A DNA stretch of 64,000 nucleotides from Symsagittifera roscoffensis (taxonomy: Eukaryota; Xenacoelomorpha; Acoela; Convolutidae). A program made the position numbers and the translations under genes. Below the pieces are notes generated by a model. That model made no database searches. It saw nothing but the letters and a program-made list of their open reading frames with translations, and was not told where the DNA came from. Each line of letters opens with the position of its first letter. The first letter of the stretch is position 1. Location of the stretch: contig NC_087064.1 of assembly GCF_963678635.1 (NCBI RefSeq), forward strand, positions 20,754,509 through 20,818,508. Reading direction: 5' to 3'. Positions 22,408 to 33,600 of the stretch are shown here, in pieces.

Positions 22408-23717
22408 TCTATTATAGATTTAAATGCGGGCTTCACTATCTCGCCATGTTTAAGTTTTTTCAACGTATTAATTTTGCATGTTTAAGCTATATTATATATT
22501 GCAATGGTTAAGATTTTTTTTGATTTTCCAATTTGATTTTAGTGGTTATTTTACCAAGTTTAAATTAAGCTTCCCAATATCGAATTAAGGGTTATATTTA
22601 AATGCGGGCTCCACTATCTCGCCATGTTTAAGTTTTTTCAACGTATTATTTTTGCATGTTTAAGCTGTATCATATATTGCAATGGTTAAGAATTTTTTTT
22701 GGATTTTAGTGGTTATTTTACCGAGTTTAAATTAAGCAGCCCAATATCGAATTAAGGGTTGCGAATTTGGCCTCCAATTTTGAATGCCCGAATCATTTTA
22801 GTTAATGAGATAAGGCGATTTTTAAGATTTTTTCAAATAACAAAATGATTTACAACACACTGTAGTTGGGTGCTATCGGAGTACTCTAAGGAGTTACAAA
22901 TCTTGCCTCCAAATATGACTGTTCAAATCCTTGTAGTTTTCGAGAAATTATTATTATTCATTAAAAATCTGAAACTCCCAACCCTGTAGCTAGGTCCTGT
23001 CAAAGTACTCTCAAGGAATGCGAATCTTGCCTCCAAATATCACTGCTCAATTCTTTGTAGTTTTCGAGATGTGAAGTTTTTTGTGATTTTTAAAAAAATT
23101 TCAGAAAGTTTAAATTAATTATTTTTCAAAATTTGAATTTCCCAACTCTATAGTTCGGTGTTGTCAGGGTATTCTAAAGAGTTGCAAATTTTGCCAATGG
23201 GACTGCTAAACGCGACTGCTCAAATGATTTACTTTCCGAGATGTGACGTTTTTTGATTTTCTCGAAATTTCTCACAGAAATTCAAAAAATTTGAAACTAC
23301 TAACTTGATGACGATACAACCTTATTGTCAGCGTACACCCAGGCGTCTCAAATCTCACCTTTTAATATGATTGCTCAAATCCTTTTAGTTTTCGAGAAAA
23401 GGCGTTTTTTCATTTTTTTTCGGGAAACTTTTGTTTAAAAAAACTGACAAAATTTTGGATTCCAAACCCTATAGTAGGGTGCTCTCAAGGACTCAGTGGT
23501 TCCAGATATGGCTTCCAAATTTCTCCAGAGGCCCTTTAAGTTTTCGAAATGACGCTTTTAAAATGGGAATTAAAAAAATTAAAAGTTCGAAATTACCAAC
23601 CCTGTAATTGGGTGCAGTCAGAGTACACTAAAAGTTTGCAGATGTTGTTTCCAATTTATGCGGTTTTTCATGAGTTGTCAAAAAATTTTGAAGCACCGAA
23701 GGTGCGTTAAGCGCTAG
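22408..23717 (+). mobile_element. Helitron-like element with internal minisatellite, copy 1
   Basis: It begins TCTATTATAGATTTAAATGCGGGC after an A and ends with the short hairpin GCACC-GAA-GGTGC (23693-23705), 8 nt, then CTAG (23714-23717) before a T. The 5'-TC, the 3' hairpin plus CTRR, and insertion between A and T are Helitron hallmarks. There are no terminal inverted repeats and no Rep/helicase ORF, so it is non-autonomous. Inside are about six diverged ~165-bp repeats (key words CCCAACCCTGTAGTTAGG, CTTGCCTCCAAATATGACTG, TTTTCGAGATATGACG). The 5'-terminal block is present twice (22408-22570 and about 22585-22760). Confidence 0.6.
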
Positions 23718-24606
23718 TTGTTTTTTATTTCAAAATTTTCAATGAAGTTTTTGGCTTAAAGTTTGTCTACCCAAATTTTTTTCAGCGTATTTACCGCTCC
23801 AAAAGTTTTGCTCCATTTAAGTATCATCCACTTCGCTTCTGTGTTATCAATGTTTTTGCGCCCTGGATGCAGACAATGGTTGAAAAAAACTAGCCACTAG
23901 CTAAATGACAGAGCTACCAAGACCCAAAGGCTACAAAGACCTAACAAAACCCAACAAAAAATTATAGCTAACAACTTTGGTTTAAACATTATAGGGTGTG
24001 GGTATGAGTAAAACGACTCCTATTATTAATCGTCGTGTTGACACTAGTTTAATAATTATATTTAGGTTTCTTATATTTTTGGTATCCGTTTTGCGTGTAA
24101 ATTTCAAAATTTTTATGGAGAGTTTGATTCCGTGGCAAAACCGTTTGCGTCATTTGGCTTTTCAAAATAGGTCCAAAACCAAACACTGTGAGGAAATGTA
24201 TCTTTTTCAATTCCTTTTTTTCTGATTTTTTATAAAAAAATAAAACACCTGCCGAGTGGAAACAGACCTCTAGCAACACCTGCCATGTATAAAGTAATAT
24301 TCAGTTGATTAATTTTTCATATAAGAGCTATTCCTTTTTATGGGAAAAAACATCGGTTTCATTGCGCTTCGCTAATTTTGCCGTAGATTAAAAAATTCAA
24401 TCTATCGATTTCAGATTTCCCAAATTTGTTCAAGTATAAATCGGTATCTACTACTCTTAGCTTTAGCTAAAACCTGACAAGACCTCATTCGAGAGTCGCC
24501 TTCTTTCAATTATAATTATTTCCATCTTTCAACTTTTGGTAAGTTTCAATGCTGGCTCAATTAAAAAATAGAAGCATCGAAACTAATTAGATGTTTTTGT
24601 TTTCAG
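23718..24606. other. Region upstream of the PKD2 first coding exon
   Basis: AT-rich; holds a CACTTCGCTTCTGTGTTA motif of a dispersed repeat at about 23829. No core promoter is evident. It ends in a good 3' splice site (TTTTGTTTTCAG, 24595-24606). Confidence 0.4.
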
Positions 24607-24613
24607 ACGCGCA
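24595..24613 (+). promoter_or_regulatory. 3' splice site seven bases before the PKD2 ATG
   Basis: TTTTGTTTTCAG ends at 24606; the ATG is at 24614. So the first coding exon is preceded by an upstream 5'-UTR exon, by coding exons I did not find, or by a trans-spliced leader. Confidence 0.5.
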
Positions 24614-27600
24614 ATGCAAGAAGATTTTGAATTTCCACGACCTGACTCTTCGAAGTAAGTTCAAGTCAGCTCAAGCTTCAAGCAACCTATTTAAAAAAAG
24701 ATATATACCCTGCACATACCTTACAGAAACTTTATTTTAATACTTCAATCTGGCGTTTTACTAGCTGTGTATTCTGTATAAGGCAATTTCGTTGAGATAG
24801 TAGAAGAACAAATAATTTACAGGTTAAATGTCACGCATGAGGTTGGGGGGGGGGGGGGGGGGAGGTAAAGTATTCCTCTTATAAAGAGAGCAAAGCTTAA
24901 GGCTATTAGATTTTTCCTTTTGAGGTTTTATAGAAATTCAAGATCAACCATTAAGTAGAACAAATCAAACTAATTTTGCTGTAACCTACTCGAAGTTTTA
25001 TAGAGTACATATTTGAACAGAAGTACTGAGAATATGTGTAATTTAGGTCACTGGTGGAGCCTGGAGCTGCTCAGAGGAGGGAGCAGAGAGAAAGGGAGAA
25101 GAACGTGGAGGCCCAGCAGGATGACGAGGAGTACAAACCCAAACAATTCTGCACACTCGGAAAGAAAGTTCTCTACAGTGAGTTACAGCTGTTTCTGTTT
25201 TTAGTTTTGCCAAAAGTTCTATTTGGTTCAAGCAATTTGTATTTATACGCAGTTGTAGTCAATTTTTTCTTTCGTTTGCAGCGCATTTTTTGAAGTCAAA
25301 CTAAATGTTTCTAGCGATTCTATCTTAAATTTTACCTATTCCCCAGAGGAAACGAGGTATTACGTATCTCCTTTCCAATCCAACTTGCAAATAAAAGTGC
25401 TCATTTAGTCGCAGTTGTTGCTGCATAGCATTTGTTCTATCTGTCATATTGTTGGCTAGTTTCTGGCGCAGCAGAAACGTTTCAAGGCTTTTTCTGCCTT
25501 TTCTTTTCTTGTTTCACTTCACCTTTTTAGAGCTTTTTTATGCTGTTTTCTGGCCTATGTTTGCCAAGTGCAGCTTCGCTTCTGATTTCACATGATGTTC
25601 TGTGTACTATAGGTTGGAGTTTCTTACAATTGAAACTACGAGCAATTTAGTTTCATGAGGATTTTCGGCTAAGGTGGTTAGCTTTTATCTTGTTGGTTCT
25701 CGTATATTAATTAAGTTTTTTTGGTCCTCGTGTTCGAATGAAAAAATGTCATCGTATGCAAATTTTCATTGTCTGGTTGACTTGAATATATCTAATTACT
25801 CTTGTGATCAGCCAAGGTATTGCAATAGTACTAGACTTTTTCTCCCGTAAATAATTTTGTTCACAGGATGGTCAGTTAGTAGGAATGGTTAATTTCACGT
25901 GGGCTGTTCGCGTGCTCAATTTCTTGAAAAGTTAAATAAATCAGTTTGTCAGTTCAAATCTTGAAAAAAGATCGTTTGAGGCAGTAATGATTTTTAATTA
26001 TTTTTTTTAAGATTAATAGTTTTGTTTCGGATTTGTTGTCTTCGTCATTGTTTCCGTTGGTTCATTTTCCGCTTTTTTTCTAAATGCAATTTTTTTCATA
26101 ACCGAACACAAATGACATACACCTTGGTTACTCAAACGTAGTGACCAAAGGTTTGGCCGTCTCGCATTAAAAATGCATTGGAAACAGCCTGAAATATTTT
26201 AATTTTGTCACATAAATAATATAACGAAAGTAACGAACTTTTAAATTTTGGCAAAATTTTTCAAAGATCATTATTTCTAAAATTTGAATTTGAAAAGATC
26301 ATTATTTCTAAAATTTGAAATTACCAGACACTGATCAAGGCATGCAAAAAGAAGTCATACAATAAAAAGAGAAGCTCGAAGCGTTTTTGAAAAAAAATAT
26401 GAAGAGAATCGGAAAAAAAATCAATATTAGTATACCCAGGACTACGTTATACACACAAAAAAATTAAATTTTGCTTGCAATTTTTTTTCAGAAAATGTTT
26501 TCAGAATTGCTTGCCTGTTTTTTTTCAGAAATTTTTGGTGGCAATTTCAAAAATACTTTGAAAAACTTTTGTCGTCGCCATCAAAAAAATGCTAGTCATA
26601 CATTTTCCATATATGAAAATAGTATGATTAGCGTTTTTTTGACCAAAGTTCTTCTTTTGTAGTCAGTACGATACATCGAATTTTATGCCAAAATAAGAGA
26701 AAAGTTTTTCGAAGTTTCGACGAAACCATTTCAGCAAAATGTGTGAAATTTGTATGATTAGTATTTTTTCATAGACTTAGTTTATGGAATTGTATGATTA
26801 GCATTTTTGGTCTATGGAGGTCAACCCGGGTTGTATGAGTGTTTACCAAATCTTTTTTTTTATTATTTATTTTTTAAATTTTTTTCCGGTGTTTGTTCAC
26901 TTAAAAGGTTTTGGCTGATGTTAGATCGGCTTAGTCACCTTATATTGTGTAATTTCGAGGGCGAAAATATTCTTATGCTTTAATGTGATTCCTTACCAAT
27001 GGGTTGAAAAATTTTTTTCTCAAAAGCTCAAATTTTTTATGACAAGTTTTGTTTTCGGCTCAACAGGCGTCGACCAAAAATTGTTGCCTCAGTGCCCGCT
27101 CGATAATTGATTTCCTTATTCTCAAAGCTGTTTATAAACATAATATATTACAAACATGAAATTTTTGTTGTTTTAGTTTTTTTTTTCAAGTTATTTCTTC
27201 AACTTTATTTATCAACTTGAATTTTCTTCTTTTTGTATTCATTATCTTGTAATGTAATGTCCTTGTTTTATCGCATGTATTGCGTCTGTGTAAACTATTT
27301 TTTACGACCTTTTCACGAAGTGGAAAATAAATAACTGGCGTATTTTTTTCCAATGCATTTTGACTACCTAAAAGAAAGCTCGTAGAGGGTCAAGTATCGT
27401 TTTATATTGAAGCCCTTTCAACCGCAAGTTCGATTCCAAAAAATATTAATGATAATTTTAATTTCAGGAAAAGTCTGAAACTTTGTTCACGCTCATATTT
27501 GATTTTTCGCGGGTTGATTTTTGATTTCTTTTCGAATTCATTTCATTTTTTTCCGTTGTTAAAAGGAAGGAAAGTTCCACTATTGAACAGCAAAAGTGTA

Positions 27601-30600
27601 AAGATAATTAAAAAACGTAATCGACTTCTAGTTTCAAAGGTGGAGTTCGTTTTTCAGGTTTCTCAGCGAAATACAAGCTTTACATTTTGATCCAGTTTCC
27701 TGCGTTCATTGACTCTTTTACATATGGATGCGGCGTTCATTGATGTTGGCTAGGTTTATTTGTTTAAGAGGTGTATTCGGAGTATAAGACATCGGTTTAA
27801 TTAACTCTTTTTGTGTCCTTTTTGGGCGAGAAAAAGTTTTATGTGTGTTCTTCGAGTGTGGCTCAATCTTTGAGTTTCAAAATGTTTTGATGCCTCGTCT
27901 TTGCTTAATTGTCTATTATAGCTATCAATTCTACATTGAATTTTTTCAAAATAAACTCCTTTTGAGGAAAATTGAGTTCGAAGTATGAAAATTTTGCTGA
28001 TTTAGTATTTTTACCAATTATTTTCCGATTGTGGCTTTTGTCTCTTTTCTATCGGCTAGCTTGTAATGATATGTTTGTGATGTGTCGCAAGTGGTGTGAA
28101 TCAAACTGTATTAGGTTTTTAAGAGTCAATGAACGAAGTGAAGACTTATGCTCATTTAGATCTTGATGATTTTTTCGTTAGTTTTTCTTAAGGATATTAG
28201 GTGAGTGGAAGGTGAACGATCTCCAAAAACCAAAACCTCTGGAATTTTCCAGCTTTTTTTGTTCCCACAACGAAACCAATTAAAGTGAATAACTTTCAAA
28301 TAACCTTAAACTCTGTATGTGTAGATAAGCGTCAATCGATTTGAAAGGTTTAACCCTTTTAATTATAATCAAAGCTAGATGAAAATTTGAGAAGCCACTG
28401 GAAAGCTCTGATTTTTGATTTGCGATCTAAGATAGGCCGATATACAGAGGCAAATTTTGGGGAGAAGTTTCTCTTTGTTTTGGAGAGGTATGTGATCTTG
28501 ATCATAATTTTCTGTGCTTGCTTCGGAGAAGCTTTGCTTTTTCAAATCATTCTTAAATCTTTTTTTTGTGCAATACTTTACGATTTGATATTTTGTGGAT
28601 GTCAGCGAAGTGCAACTTCAATTTCGAAATAGATTCGCTAAAAATGAAAGGAACAAATTTATCGGATTGATCGATGCGTTTATTTTTGATCCCATTTTTG
28701 GCTCCTCAATGGCAAAGTAATTGCCAAATTTCCCATCAAACAGGTGAAAATGAAAGCGTGAACAATGGATTCTGATGGAAACAATCATTTTTAGATTTGT
28801 TTGAGTGGCTATAAACTGAGGAAGCTTTTTACACTTGATTAAATGTGGAATGAGAATTCTTTTGTTCGCCTCTTGTTTCCATGGCAATGCCCACCTGTCG
28901 TTCGGTTTTCCTAGTTTATTGACGTCATTTGGCGCTGAACAAACACACTTCGTCTGAACTTGATGACAGCTATCAGCTTATGGTCTCTGATTCCTAACTA
29001 AGGTCAAAATTTTAGCTTCAGAAAAAAATATTGTACCGTTTTTTGGTTTTGATTGGCCTAATTAGAAATTTGCTAGAAACTTGATTGTGAAGTTAAGAGT
29101 AAAAAAATATTGGGAACATTTATAAGGGAGTTTCTCGAAAAGTGCCAGAAAAATTAATTTTTTAAACTCTTTTGTCACGAAGTACTGTTTTTGTTCCGAA
29201 AGTTTTTTCTCGAATTTTTTTGCAGATGCCGAGAAAATACTTGTTAAATTACTTATTATTTAATCCCATACAATTTTGTAAGCAATATTTTAAGTCAAAT
29301 TCTGTATCTACAGTGGTATTATAGAGGCTGTTACTTTGCAGTTACTGGAGAAAGCTTTTTAATGGACAATTTCACTCCAAAAAGTGTAGATAAATGTCAT
29401 GAAATCCACATCGATATCAACGCACCCAAGCCTAACGTTTAAATGATGAATGCTTGCGAATTAAACGCACTTTTTTCGATTTTCTCATCCATCCTTCTGA
29501 ATAATTAATTGCCAGGTGGTAAACTGTGGAAGTCTTCCATGCGATTTTTGTATTTTGTTGCATTCTATTCAATACTTCTGATTAATTCAAAGTTTTCTAT
29601 GGTGACTTTAAAATAACCTGTTCAAATTCAAAATGTATAGCATTGAAGAAACATGCTGAAGCTTTAAAAACAATGTTAGATTTATGAATTGCTAAAATGA
29701 TATGAAAATGTCCGACCAAGATTTGATGTGGTCTGCTTTGCTATTGCTTCGCTACCCTATTATCGACCCCCTTTTTCTTGTCAATGATCAATGACGTCTG
29801 ATTGTCATCCCCTAGTGTTTCGGAAACCTTGCGTTGATGTATTTTTGCCGAAACGTCGTCGCGAGGCGCAGAATGATAAAATTTTATGGAGCTAATTTCT
29901 GTAAAAAAAAAGTAAAGCTGTAGGTCGTTGATTGATATGTGAATGGGCATTTCAGCGATCTGGCGCACCCGTCTGACCCTGCCGGAGGATTCCACGAGGG
30001 AGGCAGTGATCAGGACCACCCTGCGAGAACTGGTCGTCTACTGTCTATTCCTCTCCATCCTGTGTATAAGTAAGTACACAACCAGAATTCACTAAAAATT
30101 AAGAGTAAAGCTAATTGTTAATGTACTATTCATCAAATGGTTTAAATGTACGACCCGGTTATCTGTAGTCTACAACAATAGCTCCTTTTAAATGTGAGTT
30201 ATCTTGTATAATTTGTTGTTAAATGTTCTCCAACGTATGTTTCATGTTGTATATATGGAGTGTCCAATATTCGGAATTGGTTACATCTTGAAACCAAAGG
30301 AAGTAAAGGACGGTTATGATCTGGGCGGCCATTTGGTCAATTTTTCTGACCAGTCAAGTGGCCAGATTTTTTAGTACTGGTCCGGTTTTTTGGAATGCTT
30401 AACTCGTACCGACTCTATTTTTTTTCAAAGGTGTTTGATGTGAAAATGATTGAAGTTCTCCTGTTGCTTTAAACCTGAGAGACTTTTTGAGAACATTTTT
30501 AGATGTAAAATAATAGAAGTGAGAATGAAAGCAAGGATTTTGGAAGAACCTATGTAGGATCCGACATTTAAAACTACCTTAGATCTAAGTGTCTATTCAA

Positions 30601-33600
30601 ATAGTGTTCCTTGTGTTATCAGCCGAGACATTAATTAGCTTGTTGTAGGAAAATAGGTAAAAGCTGTGGAAAATAGGTAGTAATGTAGATGGAGTGAAAT
30701 TAAAAGTGAAACCGAACATGTTTCTGAAAATGACAATAAGTGACTGTGACTAGTGACGTATGGCATGGTGTCATCTACCATGTACTACTTCACGGCTGTC
30801 CTCATGAATCTGTTCCTGGATTCATCCGCCACCGGATCCACCCTCACCTTCAGAGACGTCAACTCCATCGACTACTTCTGGCAGGTACAACACCGCCACG
30901 CCACTCCAGGACATGATTAGATCAGAACCAGTAGTCCAGACTAAACTGAAGATTCATCTGCATCCAGATAACCATGATAGTGTTAAATTCGAGCCAGTTG
31001 TAGCGGATATCATCCAGCCAATAGTAACTCAATTATCGTAACCCAAACTCTTAATCGGATAGATAGCTCGCTCATCATAGTAACATCACCATAACATATC
31101 ATTTAGATTGAAATGGATTGATAGACTAAAGCTACCTTCATGATAGAGAATTAGTTTTGATCTTGAAAAATTAATGCGAGGACTAACCGTAAGAGAGCTT
31201 GGAAGTGGGAATCAAGGAAGTAACCCACGAACTTGTCACCTGCATGGACCAGTCTGACGTAGTCCATGCTTAATGCTAGCATCTAACGTTCTAAACTATC
31301 CATGTTTGATCAATGCTCGAGCATCATACCAGGTGGTCATTCTAGTAGCTTCGCGAATAACCGTACAAAAATACCGCATGGTTTCGTAGATCTGGGAAAG
31401 CCATATCGTATGTGAGAATCTGAGCACTTTACTAACAAGTAAAAATGGAAGAAGTCAAATACGCAAGGCTTAAAGTTAATGTGTGATGTGTAATCAATTA
31501 ACTAGCTTATGGTTTATAACTAAGATATTATGCTTCTGTGTGAGTAATTATCTCCTCGCCAATCTTTTTACTTGTGTCTGCATCTTTAGGTCGGTTTTAA
31601 GATCTACTTAAACTAAAATGTAGTGCGAGGGATCTGGTTGAATGTATGATAGTACAGAAATAGTCTAATTTAACTTCATTTCCGAAAATTTTTCTAGGAA
31701 TCAGTGGAATGAATGAATTGTTCATTTTAAACTTAGTATTAACCAAAATTAAACAAAAAAATTTTAAATAAAATCAGTATAACTTGTTTGATTCGTAAAG
31801 TAACTTGACCTTGACCTTGGTTTTGACGTTTGCCAGTCACTTACGGGATGTTCTCGTCCTCCATGTACTACTTCACGAATGTGTTGATGGTGCTGTTCCT
31901 GGACCAGACTCATGGGTCGGCCTCTGAGTTCAGATCAGTGGCCACCATCAACGACTTCTGGGGTGTAAGACCACAACACTTAACATTCTGATGTGATCGA
32001 TCATCCATTATATGGTGTGAAAAAGCGTGTCTGGTCAATAGAGGCCTAGAAATTCTTTTCAAAGAAAAGATAGTCTTCGCCACTACAAGTCTGAAATGCA
32101 TGAGAGCTCTTGATAAATTCAAATGACATGAAAATAGCGGATGGTATTCTTGCTAATAAAAGCTAACAGCGAATGCAAGGATACAATGTTTAGATTTGTC
32201 CGTTTGACCAATGAATGGAGTTGAGAGTTTGGTTTGGTTTTATTTATGTTGGCTCCGAGTAGGGGGATATTTTTAGAGAAGATGTCCAAATAGTAGAGAA
32301 TGGTCAAATGGTAGACTTCTTTTGTGGGAATAGTTGAAGAACATGGCCTTCAAGAGATAATTTTCTGCAAGCAGCATCATTTACGCAATGAGAAAATACC
32401 AAATTTGAAATTTGAGTGCTATGATTTTAAGTGTCGGCCTTAACATTTGTTCCCTTTGTGCATCTCATCATTCTGATTTGTGTGACTTATTTCAGCTTTT
32501 GTTTTAATGGGTTGAAATGGTTTCCCAGTGTGTGTGGTATATTAATTCAACAAGGTTTTGCCAACTGTCCAATGCTCAAGGTCCACCTGTAACAAGTTTA
32601 TCAATATTGGTGTGATCGCGTGTCAAGCTTATTCAATTCATTCAACCTAAGGCATGTGTCCTTTTCATCACATTTGTAGACTACCATCAGTGAAAATACA
32701 TATTTAGGTTGCAATTTAGTAACAACTTCAAGCTTCAATTAGTAGATATTTTTGTCAAAAAGAATGTATTTTTTAAAAGTTGGAATAGGTTCGTGGATTG
32801 TGACCCTATGCAAGCTTTTTTAAATCGAGCAAAAAATTAGGATCGGTGAAATTTCTGAAAGAGCTTGATTTAGTTACCGAATTGGTTGAAAAGTCTTAGT
32901 GCACTCTTATGATGATTGTGTTGTTGTGGTTGTAGTATGTGGAGGGACCCCTGTTGAATGGACTCTACTGGGAGGAATGGTACAACGGGGAGGAATTGGC
33001 AGACGATGAGAAGGGATACATCTACTACGAAAACAAAATCATGGGTCTCGCCAGACTCAGACAGGTAAGAGACTTTCAAGTTTATTGAAAGGAGGGTTAA
33101 TTTGTTGTCGAAATGAAGTGTAATGGAGTGAAAAGATGAGGGTTTAAATGGCGTGTGTTTAAAATGTAGTACACCAATCAAATATTTTCCGGTTTTCGAT
33201 CATTTGCTGGCGCAAGATACTTCCCACTGTTGTCTAGACCATCATGGCCCAAATACATAGATATAATGGACCTATAAGGGAATTTTACAAATGGATCGAG
33301 GTGCGTAATTTGCAAGGGTTTTGGTTGAGTTTGAACCAAGGAGTAAAAAGCATTATGGAAAAATAATTTAATCCTCAAATCTAAAAAAAACTCATTTCTC
33401 CAAATTGAGTGATAGATGAAGCTAATGCTTACATTTTTTTGAAAGCACTGTTAATTTGTAGGTTAAAGTGAGAAACGACACTTGTGACATTCCGGCTGAC
33501 TTCGAGAACGAGATCAAGGAGTGCTTCGCCGCATATGCTCCAGCAAACGAAGACATATCCGACTTCGGGCTTGGCAACGGCACTGCGTGAGTCCTCTACC

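Noticed and set aside
22408-23717. A CRISPR-like array
   Set aside because: Regular ~165-bp diverged direct repeats without spacers, in a eukaryotic genome; fits a minisatellite.
30754-31964. Reading exons 4a and 4b as two constant exons of PKD2
   Set aside because: Together they add 259 bp, which breaks the frame into 32936 and gives a TGA in 4b. They also encode the same protein segment twice.
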